Below, piece by piece: positions 41,500-54,026 of a DNA stretch of 64,000 bases. Position 1 is the first letter of the stretch, and every line of letters starts with the position of its first letter. Position numbers and translations under genes: made by a program. Under the pieces are notes generated by a model. The model was not told where the DNA came from. It did no database searches and saw only the letters and a program-made list of their open reading frames with translations. Source of the DNA: Tritrichomonas musculus (Eukaryota; Parabasalia; Tritrichomonadida; Tritrichomonadidae); contig JAPFFF010000012.1 of assembly GCA_039105265.1 (NCBI GenBank), forward strand, positions 124,001 through 188,000, written 5' to 3'.

Positions 41500-42640
41500 A
41501 AATTTTCGAAAATATCTGACCAAATATAAAATTTAAATAAATATCTTGAAAACAAATAGGTTAAAATATCTATAAATTTTGATATCGGCATTATATTTCC
41601 TATATATTAATAAATACCATTAGTAAACCAAACTATAGGGCCATTTTTTCTAGGAGCTTTTAGAAAATTAAATTGATTTTTTTTTATCAAATTCTGGACA
41701 ATATCTGAATTTTTGGATGAAAATACAATTATCCAAAGATATTAATGAATATACTACATCAGGGACAAATTTTACTCATACTATCTCAAGATATCTTGAT
41801 TTTAATTTTTAGACTAAGTTGCTGAAAACAAGTCATTAATCATATTTTTATAATTACCGCTATATATGTATTATCTCATATAATTTTTATTAAATTTTTT
41901 TAACTTTGAACCACATTTTTTTAATTTTTTGTTAAAAATTATAAATTGAGGGGAGATAATTACAACGTGTTTTTTTTCTTCAGAATTTTTAACTTACTAA
42001 AAAAAGAGCTAATTTTTATTTTATTTATATGTAAATCGCTCATAGTTATTGTTTCAAGCATAAAAATATAAAAAAAAAAAATGATTTTTTCCATAAAAAA
42101 TTAATTTGTGAGAACAGAATGAAAAATTTGATTAATCATTTAAAATTTAAATTCGCAATAGTCGTTATATTTTTTTATAAATATCTTAAAATTAAATAGG
42201 TTAAATTTAAAATAAAAAATATACATATGAATTATAATATGTATTAATATTATAATATTGATTTCAATTAAATTTATAGGGCCAATTTTTCTAGGAATGC
42301 TTAGATTTTTAAATTTCATTTTTTTTGTTTAATATCAAACAAAACAAAAGATATATAGAGGAATTAAAATCAGTTATCAAATGTGCATAATAAGAGTTGG
42401 ATAAGCATACATTTTAATATAAGATGGTTGAAATATCTTGATTTTAATAATTTGGCAAAGTTGCATAAAATCGGGAAATGATAGTTTTTTTATATTTATC
42501 ATAGTATATATTTTAATTCACTTTATTTTCATTACGATTTAACAATAAGAAACCATATTTTTTTGCATTTTTTTATGAAAATTTGAAATTGAGGGGAATT
42601 AATTATAACGTATTTTTTCTTCAGAATTTTATAAAATAAA
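41500..42640. repeat. Diverged direct duplication, about 490 bp, offset about 645 bp
   Basis: Copy 1 is about 41500-41990 and copy 2 about 42150-42640. Matching anchors keep order and spacing: AATAGGTTAAA (41558 / 42200), ATAGGGCCA(A/T)TTTTTCTAG (about 41635 / 42278), ATATCTTGATTTTAAT (about 41787 / 42430) and TTGAGGGGA..TAATTA (about 41946 / 42591) followed by TTTCTTCAGAATTTT. Non-coding; perhaps two copies of an old non-autonomous element. Confidence 0.65.
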
Positions 42641-43395
42641 AATAAAATTACCCCCGGCGAGCGATTCAGATTAATAAGAAAATATGTATATATACATGTT
42701 GATTATAATAAAAATACAAATAGTTATCCCTATAAAATTCACCAGAGCTCCCTATATTTTTATATTATATTTATTTTTTTTTTAAATACTAATATCTCTA
42801 TAAATTAAAAAACTATTTTATATATTATATTAAAACTATATATATAATTTAATTTATATATAAATAAATAATATTAAAATCAACAATATATCAGAACTAA
42901 TTAGAAATTTCCAAAATACCATTTTTTCCCGCTTACTTCTGCAAACATTAAAACGACCTAATAATTAAATATGATGTATAAGAGTTACCAGGGCAGAAGC
43001 CATTTTCGATAATTTTTTTTTATATTGTAATATAATATTTATACATGAACAATTAGAATATTTTTCAAAATACTAGATTTTTTACAGGGAAAAAATCAAG
43101 ATAAATAAGTTTTTCAAAATAAGCAAAATTCAATATAAAATGATCGTTTCATTAATATGTAAAAAGTTATTTTTTCCCTTTTTTTGAATAAAAAAATTAG
43201 AATTTTTAAGTTTTTTTAGAGATATAACGCATGTTTTCCGTTTTTTATTAATATCAAGTGATAATATAGGCTATTTTGAAAAATTAACGTAATTATTTCC
43301 GTTTTTTTGCTAAATAACGTGTATGATACAAAATAAATTATATGTTTTTTCACAAATAATGTGAATAACGTGAATGATTTTAGTCACTTCATTTT

Positions 43396-43401
43396 TCATT
43401 T
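43396..43401 (+). promoter_or_regulatory. Initiator-like TCATTT before the P-like transposase
   Basis: TCATTT with +1 A at 43398, 6 nt before the ATG at 43404; another match TCACTT sits at 43384. Supports the 43404 start over 43374. Confidence 0.45.
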
Positions 43402-43403
43402 TG

Positions 43404-45389
43404 ATGAATGCAAATCAGCCACTAGGAAATGTTAGTATACCATACATTAAAGAAATCCAAAGTCTGGAAGCACAATTAGAAAATCAGCAAAAGTATTTTG
43501 GATTGCAAGAGAAAAAACGTAAAATAAAAATTCAGAATTTAAAAATCCAAATTGAAAAAATGCAAAAAACAATTCAAAAGTTTGAAGAGTTAAATGAATC
43601 TCAAAAAAATGATTATGATCAAGTTAAAGATCCAAGAAAGTTCATCTCTCAATCATTTATTGTAGAAGTATCAAATAATCTAAAACAGCCAATAAATAGA
43701 AGAAGATATACAGATGATTTTTATGATTTTGCAATGCTTCTATATTTACAAAGTCCAAAGACTTACCGTACGTTGAGGCAAATATTTCCATTTCCTTGTG
43801 AAAAGTGCTTGATGGATAAGTATTCTGCTACAATTTCTCAGATATCAAGATCACTGGTTGATTTCAAGTATTCATTTTATCTTCTAAAAGAGCTAGATAT
43901 AAGCGGTGAATGTACTTTGGCTATTGATGCCTTTTGTTTTAGAAGTTTTTCAGGAACATCTCTTGGTTTGAATTATACTCAAAAAGCTGGGACTACTAAT
44001 ACAACTGTAAAGACTGAAGAAGAAGAAGAAGAAGAGTTTGAAAACAATTCAGTTCAATCTTTTGAAATTGATACTGAAATAATAGATGATTCACAATGTG
44101 TTAATAAAGAAGGAGTGTATTCAAATGGATTTATATTCATGTTGATTCCATTAAGTTCTTCTTTACAGCCAAAAATAATTCACATTGAAGTTTCTGAAAA
44201 TGGTTCTTACAACGAGCACATAGATCGTATTGCAGAATACTTTAAAGAATCTCTGCGTCGAATGAACATCACTCCTTTATTTCATGCAACTGATGGAGAT
44301 AGAGGAATGAGTGAAGCTCATGACAATTTTTTTGCTACCTTCTTTATGAAAAAGAATACTATTATCCATACCAATTTCGAGACATTAATTTCTAATGCAT
44401 ATATTACATTATCTAATCAAAGATGTTCGATCCCTGTATCTGATCCATTACATCTTTTTAAGAATTTTCGTGGAAAGTTAATTGACTATAAAATTCAATT
44501 ATTCCCTGAAAGTGGTTTAATTGATTGTATTGAAATAAATAATGCACTTCATATTGGAATGGCTTTAGAAGATAAAAGTTCCTTATCACGAATGAGAGAT
44601 TCATATGTTCTTCAATTGTTTTCATTTTCAAATTTCATACAATTAATCCAAAATGGTTTGGGAAATGCTGCTTTTATTTTTTTTGGATATTCATGCATCA
44701 TAACTTCTATTTTTTCAAATGATATTACATTCTCAATGAGGATGTCTCTCCTTGAAACTGCTTATGAAATATTTTTTGATCTCATGTGTAATGTAATTGA
44801 ATTGAAATCAAGAGGAGTTCGTGAAAGAGGCGGAGATGGAATCGATACAATTACATTTGCTGAATTGCATTACGCAAAAAGGATCCTAAATACTATTGTG
44901 GCTCTTGGTGTTGCTATTAGATTTGGGCCACCAGACTTAAGAATGGACGCTATTGGTAGCCACCTTGTTGAAAATTCAATTGGTTTGGCTCGTTCCTCTT
45001 CTTATGATCCAAGATGGCAGCGAATTCTACGAAGTTTTACAAATTCTGAGCTAAGAAAACAACTTGCATTAAAACTTGGTATAACACTTCACATCCAAAA
45101 AAGAATCAATGCGGGAGGATGTAAAATTAAAAAAGATGACGATTCAATGATTGATACACCAAAATGGTGGAATTCATATAACATTTTTCAGATTTTAAAA
45201 TCTCTTTGCATTCCTGGATTTGAAAGTTCACATTTAGACGAATTAGAAGTTCTAATTAATGAAATTAAAGTTATCGCCACTCGAACAAGTATTAAGACCG
45301 TGAATAGCAGCGAAATAGCTGGATCTCTAATCATCGCCCGTCTTTTTAAGTTTAAATGCAATAATAATAATGAAGATGACGAACAATGA
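43404..45389 (+). CDS. P-element-superfamily-like transposase, 661 aa
   Basis: DNA transposase; cuts and pastes its own element. An N-terminal coiled coil (about 10-66) replaces the THAP zinc finger usual in this group. YTDDFYDFAMLLYLQSPKTY then FPFPCEKCLMDKY matches the conserved YSPELRxFALxLxFYSPKAYxxVR/LPHPSTIRRW region of P/THAP9 transposases. Candidate catalytic acids: Asp175 (LAIDAF), Asp297 (HATDGDRG) and Glu523 (LVENSIG), with the DPLHLFKNFR helix (Asp347) as in DPxHLLKxxR of P elements. Residues about 204-210 are poly-Glu. The frame is intact, so the gene may be active or domesticated. Terminal repeats were not found. Superfamily assignment is by motif pattern only. Confidence 0.65.
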   Translation: MNANQPLGNVSIPYIKEIQSLEAQLENQQKYFGLQEKKRKIKIQNLKIQIEKMQKTIQKFEELNESQKNDYDQVKDPRKFISQSFIVEVSNNLKQPINRRRYTDDFYDFAMLLYLQSPKTYRTLRQIFPFPCEKCLMDKYSATISQISRSLVDFKYSFYLLKELDISGECTLAIDAFCFRSFSGTSLGLNYTQKAGTTNTTVKTEEEEEEEFENNSVQSFEIDTEIIDDSQCVNKEGVYSNGFIFMLIPLSSSLQPKIIHIEVSENGSYNEHIDRIAEYFKESLRRMNITPLFHATDGDRGMSEAHDNFFATFFMKKNTIIHTNFETLISNAYITLSNQRCSIPVSDPLHLFKNFRGKLIDYKIQLFPESGLIDCIEINNALHIGMALEDKSSLSRMRDSYVLQLFSFSNFIQLIQNGLGNAAFIFFGYSCIITSIFSNDITFSMRMSLLETAYEIFFDLMCNVIELKSRGVRERGGDGIDTITFAELHYAKRILNTIVALGVAIRFGPPDLRMDAIGSHLVENSIGLARSSSYDPRWQRILRSFTNSELRKQLALKLGITLHIQKRINAGGCKIKKDDDSMIDTPKWWNSYNIFQILKSLCIPGFESSHLDELEVLINEIKVIATRTSIKTVNSSEIAGSLIIARLFKFKCNNNNEDDEQ

Positions 45390-47633
45390 AACTTCTAATA
45401 TGTCTTTAAAGACATCATTAATTTACTAAAAAGTAACAATTCGTTTTAATTATATTTGTCATATAATTTCATATTTTTTTGTTGAATTCACCCATAGAAA
45501 AAAGATATTCTGTTTTTTAATAATTACGAAATTTATGTTTGATTTGATTCAATAATCAAATGAAATATCACTGTAGTTAAACATGAAAATGGATTGAATG
45601 AAGATTCGCATTGAATGAAATATTATTATTAAACGAGCCGGTAAGTTGAATAAATTTTTTATATAGAAAAGTTTTTAGAAATGATAATTTTTTGCATAAA
45701 ACACAGATCTTGCTTAATCGTTTTGTTAATTCAATATTAGAAATTTCAATTTTCAAATCATTTTAAGGACTTGACAAATTAATTTTTATACCGAAAAAGA
45801 GTTCATTGTATTTGATATTGAGAAGTGTATTCCATTAAAAACATTTGAATTTGAAATACTAGAAAATGAAAAGATACAAAGAAATTTATAAAACAAGTAG
45901 CTATTCTGTCATTGATAACTTCATTTGTACGTTATATGTGCCAATAAAATATTATATATATAAATTAAAATCAATAATATAATTATACTAATACAAAATG
46001 AAAATGATATATTGATGAATATTTTGAAGATTGAAACAAAAATATTAAATAACGGATAATTTGCTATTAAAATAAGGATATTTCGAAAATATATATTGAT
46101 TCGATATTGAAGAAATGATATATCAATGAGATGAAATAAAATGTGTAAATCGATGATTGGAGAAACTAATAACAGTTGCTTTTTTGTCAAAGAAAGTTGT
46201 AATTTATTCGAATATCTAATTTCAAAGCGATCAAACGCCATTTTTCTATTACTATTTTTGCAAATTGAATCAGCAATCAATTTGAATCAGATTTATTCGT
46301 TAACGATGACCAAAATGATTGATATGATTCCAATAATAATGTTTCAACTTAATAATTTTTAGTACTTTAAAATAAATATGGCATTCTACAAAGGCTTTTA
46401 ACAATTACTCCTTATTAGTTTCTTTATATATATAAAAACTTTTTCACTACATATTTGTTCGAAAATTTTAAAAAAATTGACCCTATAGATAACTGTAAAT
46501 ATCTTAATAAATTTTCTGTAATTTTTTAAATAAATATTAAAAATAAATTTATTTAAATCTATTTTATTAATAAAAACCTTAAAATATAAAATTCATCGAA
46601 TACTTTTTTTTCAATTCATCAATCTTGATCAGATGCAGTCATTTTATTGAAACTCAGTGACTTCAAGTTAATGGATAAATATCTCCTGTTATTAAAAAAT
46701 AAATTAGGTATTACCCTCTAATTTACCATTTATTAAATAAAATATTAACTACTTATCAATATAATTTAAAATTAATGTAATAAAAATAGATTTTTTTATT
46801 TCTAATTATAAGATATTTTGGTTTAAAATACTTACTATTATAAAAATAGTATTATATTGTTATAATATTAAAATATTTTTTATTTATTTATTTCTTTTTT
46901 TTACTATCAAAATATATATATACAAAAAAAAAGTTACGTTAAGTCACTTTTAGGCCTTATTTTTTTTACATCACAAATACCATAAACGTCTTTTTAACGT
47001 CTTTTTTCGTAAAATAACGATTTTTTGATTTGTAGTATTAATGAAACTTTTTGAATGCGAATAAATTTTTTTTTATTTTATGAAGAATCAAAAATAATAT
47101 TATTTAATTTGAAAAACATTTTACTATTTTATCTTTTTATTTTTAAATTATTTAAAACATTTTTATTATAAAAAAATAATTGTAGATCAAGATAAAAATA
47201 AAAAACTAATATCGAGAAAATAACGTATTTACAATTGTAATTTTTAAACGGACAAGTTGTATACAATTGTAAATACAAAAACCAAGGCTTAGTCACTTTG
47301 CCTTATGAACTCTTGATGTATAGCATTAGGTATGCATTATATTATATTAAAAATAGCATTGATTTGATTAACAATTTAGTGAAAAAATCCACTTTTTTAA
47401 ATTAAAAAATACGTTATTTTTAGTTCTCGCACTTCTAAAAAAAATGAGAAAATGAAAATGGGCCAAATTTAATAAAAAAAAGTATTTTAAAATTATATTA
47501 TTAATATATAATTGTTATATATTTTATTTATATCATATAATTATTATAATATAATAAAATAATAAATTACATATTAAGATATGAATTTAAATTTAACGAC
47601 TCTCAATTTTTATAACCATTACGGCCGTAGGCC
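45390..47633. other. Non-coding AT-rich region
   Basis: No credible gene in 2.2 kb; the 119-codon and 73-codon frames near 46.2 kb are AT-rich noise. GTTACGTTAAGTCACTTT (about 46934) and GGCTTAGTCACTTTGCCTTA (about 47285) look like transposon debris. A GCCGTA-rich patch starts at about 47621. Confidence 0.45.
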
Positions 47634-47641
47634 GTAGTTGG

Positions 47642-48803
47642 AGAGGTATTCATGTGAGGTGACTTAACGTCTTTGCTAATTTTTATTATTGCATTTTTTC
47701 AGCCAATTTAAAGTTTTGAAGACTCAGATTAAGAGAAACAAATTTCTTGCCTGTGGAGATTGTATTAAGCATGCTTTTTTGAAAAAATAATGTTAAATTT
47801 TTTTTTTCTAATATCTTGATATTTTTACTCAATTTAAAATATATGCCAGATATTTAAAATAATAAAGGTAATTTATCAATACCATAATTTATTGTGAGAT
47901 TTAAAATTTTGTTCTTTGTTTTATATGTAAAAATAATGAAGATTTTAGAATTTGAAAATGAATTTTTTAGCAAAAAAGTAGAATACTTAAAAATTCTCTC
48001 GTTAAATTTTTATATATTTTATGTATATGTTTTGGCTTAATCTGAATTATTCAGTTGAGAATGGAATATATTGGTTATGCGCTCATTTTTGAGAAATGTT
48101 GATTTTACTTTATATTATTAATTTTATTGGTGCAAAATGCCAAAATTAAAAAAATGAGAAAAACTTTTTTTAAATATTTATGTTTTCTTGAATTAACTTT
48201 GGTAACAATAATTTAATTATATTGAATAATAATAAAAAATAAAAAAAATCATAGTTCATTAATTCTAAAACGCAAAATATTAGTTATAAAATTATAATTT
48301 TTTACGATTATTTGATTCAATTCTTATGAAATGTTTCTATTTTATTAATAAAATTGTAATAAAATATTGAGAGAATAAATTTTTTTTCAAAAAAAAGATG
48401 ATTATAAATTCAATTGATTATTTATTAATTTGTATAAAATGATCGTTCATAAAATATTGAAAAATAACAAAATCTAATCTATATATTTCTTAATTATAAG
48501 ATTTAAAAATGTATATTAATTTTATATATAAACTTGTAATACATTTATAAACTAATTTGAATATTAATAAGCGCATATAATGCATATTTATTAATAAATA
48601 ATTATATTTTTATATTTCTATTGAAATTATAAAAATTCAGAAGTAAAGTTATTTATACTCACAAAAATATAATAAATTCATATCTTGAAAATGGAGGTAC
48701 AAAGAATTATACAAATCATTATATAATCCAATTATAAAATATCAAAAAATATATAATGTTTTATTTAAAATTTTATCGACGAATTCCCTACATGAATACC
48801 TCT
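47642..48803. mobile_element. 1162-bp non-autonomous DNA transposon with 8-bp target duplication (hAT-like)
   Basis: Terminal inverted repeats AGAGGTATTCATGT (47642-47655) and ACATGAATACCTCT (48790-48803), 14 bp perfect. Flanked by the 8-bp direct repeat GTAGTTGG at 47634-47641 and 48804-48811. The 8-bp duplication and short TIR fit hAT elements. Interior is AT-rich with no transposase. It is inserted into older repeat DNA rich in GCCGTA (47621-47640, about 48850, 49268-49355). Confidence 0.8.
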
Positions 48804-48811
48804 GTAGTTGG

Positions 48812-49484
48812 AGAGTGCTGTTGTCAAATCCGTAATTTTACCGAAACCTCTCTATACAATTGCCGTATTTTATTTGGTCGATTTTGAGAAGAAATATAAT
48901 TATATTTTTTTTTCAAAATCTTTTAAATTCAATTAATATAATTACTTATTAGTTATTTTTTTATTACACGTTTGATAATAAATGGAGGAGACTCTTCAGT
49001 CTTCTGAAAAAGTTATGAGATTGAAATCGGATAATTGATTTGAGCAGGCGAAGATGATTTGAGTGAATCATGTTATGCTGATGTTGAATATAATCAACTT
49101 ATATAACTGCAAGTACAACCATATGCAAGTGAAATTAATTTCTGTAATAAATTGGTATAGTTTATAAAAATGAGTTTTTTATATATAATATAAAGTATTC
49201 AAAGCAATTATTCAAAAAGTTTTGACATGACCATTTATTATTTGAAAAAGTTATCGTTTTTTTATATGCCGTAATTTCAACTCCATTCGCCGTAATTCCA
49301 AAATTCGGCATAAACTATTTAAAAATAGGTGATGTCGCCGTAGTTTACAAAACCGCCGAAGGGTTACAATTATTATTTACTATATTCTCAATTTTATTCA
49401 CGAAAATTTTTTTATTCAAAATATATGAAAAAAAAAAAACTATCTACTTTTGATTTAAATTTAAATTAAGGGACCAAAAAGTTA
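48812..49484. other. GCCGTA-containing repeat DNA
   Basis: No gene. Several GCCGTA(A/G)TT copies (for example 49268, 49289, 49334 region) stand out; together with the patch at 47621-47640 they probably belong to one older element split by the 1162-bp insertion. Confidence 0.45.
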
Positions 49485-50599
49485 GCACGCTGTGATGGTG
49501 AAGTAACCATCACGGTGTTCTCAAAAAGTGAAAATTCAATTGAAGCTTTTTGATACGTAGCTTTTTGATAAACAACTTTTTGATAATTTTATTATAATTA
49601 CTATTAACTTTTTGACCAAAATTAAAAAGAATAAAATAACGTAAAAAAATTTAAAATTTAAGATTAAAAAGAGTATATTAACGTAAACAAAAGATCCAAA
49701 TAAAAAAAAATCAGGAGAATATGAATAGTAAAATAGGAAAGAAGGAATAATGATCTCAAAACATTGATATATAAAAGAAAAAAGAAATAAAAAATTATTT
49801 TTAATATAATATTATGCTTACATGCAAATATCTCCAATAAAATCACCAAAAGGAACTAATTTAGAAATAATATCACCTAACTCTCAAAGATTTATAAGAA
49901 TTCAAACTAAATCTAGAGAAAATAAATATGAATGATATATAATACTCAAATTTGAAACAGCTCATTTAAAAAATTCAATATAGAAAAATAAACTATTCAA
50001 TTTTAAGATATAAAAAAATAATTTATCTCCATTTTCTCATTACAATATTAGAGTATTAGATATTATTATTATCTAATAAAAATTTTAAAATATAAATGCA
50101 AACTTATTAAAAGGTATGGAAACTTCTATCCACTCGACAGATCATTTTTCTTTCAAAATATAATTTTTAAATGATAGTATTAGTGATAAATATAATATAA
50201 AAAAGACATATTTTTCGAGAGGAATTTAAGATAAAAATAAATTATTTTTTTGTAAAAAATTGAATCCTAATCTGGTTATCTTAATTCAAAAAACAATTTT
50301 TTTTTTATTTTTTTAATTATATTATTTTTAAATAGAATTATATAAGTAATTTATATTTCATGAGGAAGAACTCGAAATTTATCATTTTTTATATTCATAT
50401 CACAAGTGATATGAATTATTTTAACCTTAAAGGCGAATTATTTTTTACCTACAAGGCGAATTTCAAAATTTTGAAAATTGTGAGTTTATGCAGGAAATTG
50501 TTTTCTAATTTTCTTCATATTGAGATTAAAAATTCTATTCCCAATTCGTTCAAATCACTTTTTCCATTTTTATTGTTGATTATAAAGCATCATTGATAA

Positions 50600-50888
50600 G
50601 CAAACCAAGCAAAGATTATTCATTTTTAATATTTTTTCCTAAAACTCAAGCAAATTCGCCAAATTTACTAAATAAAAGCGATTTACAAAATAACTATCGT
50701 ACAAATTCCAGCATATAGTTGACATGATGAAAAAACAATCGATAATTCATTTATTTATAAGAAAAATAAAACATACTGGAATTAATAAAAGAATTAATTT
50801 GTAAATCGCTTTTATTTAGTGAGTTTTTTGAATTTGTTTGAGCTTTAGGAAAAGACATTCTAAAATAATTATCTTTGCATGGTTTACT
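50600..50888. repeat. Foldback structure inside the 4.5-kb element
   Basis: Arms of about 90 bp (50600-50689 and 50799-50888) are imperfect reverse complements around a 109-bp loop; best-matched part TAAATAAAAGCGATTTACA / TGTAAATCGCTTTTATTTA. A degenerate third copy in right-arm orientation follows at about 50930-50985 (TGTAAACTACTCTTATTTAG). Confidence 0.75.
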
Positions 50889-52469
50889 TTTCCACGTTGC
50901 GCTGTGATATACCTAAAAATTGTTTTGTAAACTACTCTTATTTAGTTATTTTGTTGAGTTTATTTGTGTCTTTGGAAGAAAAACTTTAAAAAAAATAAAT
51001 TAACCTTTTTGGTCAAAAAATTTTCATCTTTATTGGTCAATAATAAATTTCATATCATCAATGATATGAACTATACAAAAAATTGATAACATCATATAAG
51101 ATCTCAAAATCCACTCGAAAAACATGGCCTTTTTTTTTATTTTATTTTCTAATAAATAAAAAAATGAAGAACATATAAAAAAACTAAAAACTTTTGTCGA
51201 CTCGTTTATCTTTAAATTGATTTTTTCTTAAAAAAACATTTTTTTCTCATTATGCATTTTATGAGATTTGAATAAAGCACTTTCATGCTATTTTTAAATA
51301 TGTTAATAATATGATAAAACAATATTAGACATGTATTAAACTTTGATGAGGATTTTTTCTGTTGATCAAAAGTTGCAAATTTTTGTACCCTGATCTCGCT
51401 TAAATTGGTAAAAAAAACGTATTTTCTAAAAAACGATTTTATACGTTTTTATTTTTGAAAAAAATTGTATAGTCAATAACGATTTTTTAAAAAAACGTAT
51501 AAAATTAAAAAGAGCTATAATTCAAAAAGAAAAGATCATATCAAAGAAAAAATAATATAAAGTTTACATATACTTAATAATACATAATTAATATAAATAT
51601 CAAGAAAAATTATGATGATAAAAATCTAATATTACCAATATTCTTTCAGAACTAAAAGAATGAGAATAATTAAATAGCCGAATAATTTAATATCACCTAA
51701 TACTATAGTTTGAGATTATTATTTAATTCGTGATTTTTTTCTCTATATATTATATTCTTTGGAAATTAGGCTTAGCTTAAAAAATCGACAAGTTTGTGTT
51801 AATATAAAACAATTGTATGATTTTATATTGAATGCGCTGCGAATAAAAGCTTAAAAAAGAAATTTTTGGAAAAAAGAATCAAAATAATTATCATATTTTG
51901 AAGTTTTACCAAAATGTAAAAAACTTCACGAAAAAACTCTTGCGATATTAATAATAGTTCTTTTGAAATATTCAATCTAGCTATTTTCCAAGTATTCGAC
52001 TATTTTTGATATCTTTCCAATCAATATTTGAATGCAATTTCGAAAGTTTTGCTTTGGATAATAGCTTATTCGAATTGTTTAACTTTGCTTTTTTTATAAA
52101 TTCTGATTCATGATTATTTGAAGTTATTATGTTCTCCTAAAATAAGTTTTCTTCTTAAGATAAATAAACGGATAGGAAACTTTTTGATAACCAATTTGGT
52201 CATGTAAAATCTATAGAAGAAACCATCATCTATATAAGAGAATGCGAATTTTTGAAATATTATTTAGCGATCATTGATGCTGGAAATTAAGCTGTGAATG
52301 ATATTTTTCACGAAAATTAGAGAAATCTGGAAGTTATTCATATATCAAGTATAAACATCATCATTTCTAGATTATATAAAGAAACTATAACATTTCAATA
52401 AAATATATTGTTGTTTTTGAGTTCTTTTATGAAAAAAATAAGAAATATCTAAATTTTGAGCATTATGTG

Positions 52470-52940
52470 AGAATATAATATAAAAGAGATTTAGTATAAA
52501 AGATACCTGAGTGATAAATTGATTTGAGAATAAAAGAGACTTGAGCAAAAGAGAGATCAGATAATGATAGAGATTTGAGTAAGATATTGATCAGGAAATA
52601 GGAGAGAATTGAGTATAAGAGATACTTGAGTATTAAATTATTTAGAGAATCAAAGATGTTTGAGGAGAGAAAAGATTCGAGTATGAAATTGATTGCAGAA
52701 TAAGAGAAATTTGAGAATTTGAGAAATATGAGTATAATGTGAGATTTAAATAAAAGAAAAATCTGAATATAAGAGAGATCTGAATATAAGAAAGGTCTGA
52801 ATATAAGAGAAATCTGAGTATAAGAGATATCAACTTTGAGAATTGAGGATAATAGAGATTTGAACATCAATGAGAATTCAATAGTTTTGAGATTCAAATA
52901 CCTTCGAAAAATTGATTTCTGGAGATTCGAGCATCAAGAA
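52470..52940. repeat. Degenerate purine-rich tandem repeat
   Basis: Irregular units of roughly 20-30 bp built on GAGATTTGAGTATAAGAGA. The antisense is open for 144 codons and reads as a Ser/Leu/Phe repeat, which reflects the tandem array and not a gene. Confidence 0.65.
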
Positions 52941-53324
52941 TTTGCAAGAAGCAAAAGCTAATATAGATAGATTAATAAATTTTTTTTGGCCATTACAAAA
53001 ACCGTATAATTGGTTAACCTAATTAAAAAACTTCACCAAATATAATTATAAAATTGGTTAACAAAAATGAAAAATTAAAGTTAACCGTAAAATTTTTACA
53101 AAATTACCATTTTAAGCGAGATCAGGGTATTTCATTTTTTTCTTGTTTTTCGGTAATAAAATTAAAATTATATTTTTTTGATTTTATATGTATGCTACAA
53201 ATATTATATACGTGACGATGGACTAATTTTTAATAAAAAATGATCAATATTCGAGCTTTTTTTGCATAAAATAAAATTGAATTGAAAAAGAGTTTCCATA
53301 CCTTTACTTATTATTCATTATTAA

Positions 53325-53790
53325 GAAAAGATTTACTATCTGAAAAAGATTATCTGAGAATAACTAAGAGAATTACTATCTAGGGGAAAATATCTGAGAA
53401 TTACTATCCGAAAATAGCAAACTGTGGAATTACTATCCGAAAATAGCAAACTGTGGAATTACTATCTGAGAATAGCAAACTGTGGAATTACTATCCAAGA
53501 ATAGCAAACTGTGGAATTACTATCTGAGAATCGTAGATTGTGGAATAACTATCTGAGAATAGCAGATTGTGGAGTAACTATCTGAGAATTATTATCTGAT
53601 TTTTATTATTTGAGAATAACTAAACTAATAATTACTATCTGAGAATAACTATCTGAAAATTGCCAACCGCGAAATGACTATCTGCGAATAACCAAGCTGA
53701 AAATTATAATCTGAGAGTTACCATCAGAATATATCTATCTGAGGATAGCAATCCGAGAGAAATTATTTGATAAAAGCAGTCTGATATTAG
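53325..53790. repeat. 29-bp minisatellite in the 4.5-kb element
   Basis: Core of about six copies (53400-53590) of the 29-bp unit ACTATC(C/T)GA(A/G)AATAGCAAAC TGTGGAATT; diverged copies with ACTATCTGAGAATA continue on both sides. Confidence 0.8.
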
Positions 53791-54026
53791 GAATAACAAA
53801 AAACAACTAGAATAATGATTTCAGAACGACTACAATGACAGGCCTTTCTGTTTCTATAAAATTTTATAAAATGGCGCCAAAGAAATAAACATTTTCAGAA
53901 TAATAAGATATCAAAAAGTTGTTTATCAAAAAGTTGTTTATCAAAAAGCTGTGTTTCAAAAAGTTCTCATTGAATTTTCACTTTTTGAGAACACCGTGAT
54001 GGTCACTTCACCATCACAGCGTGCTA

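Larger units (their letters stand above)
40676..43403. other. Non-coding region with diverged direct duplication
   Basis: No gene. Contains a 26-bp poly-A (40936-40961), an AT microsatellite (about 41005-41028) and a diverged direct repeat described separately. The promoter of the P-like transposase lies at the right end. Confidence 0.5.
49485..54024. mobile_element. 4.5-kb non-coding element with hairpin-containing terminal inverted repeats
   Basis: Left end 49485-49540 and right end 53969-54024 are reverse complements over 56 bp with one change, starting GCACGCTGTGATGGTGAAGT. The TIR contains its own hairpin GTGATGGT-6 nt-ACCATCAC. Inside each end follow CTTTTTGATAAACAA-type repeats (2-3 copies). 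TA flanks both ends (49483-49484, 54025-54026). A further inverted match AAAGGTATGGAAACT (50110-50124) / AGTTTCCATACCTTT (53291-53305) lies about 625-720 bp in from each end, so the original TIRs may have been long. No transposase; the frames inside are repeat noise. Likely a large non-autonomous DNA transposon; superfamily unknown. Confidence 0.8.

Noticed and set aside
45921-46362. 119- and 73-codon overlapping frames on opposite strands
   Set aside because: Ile/Leu/Asn composition expected of AT-rich noise; no promoter motif.
52463-52897. 144-codon minus-strand open frame
   Set aside because: It is the translation of a degenerate purine-rich tandem repeat inside a non-coding element.
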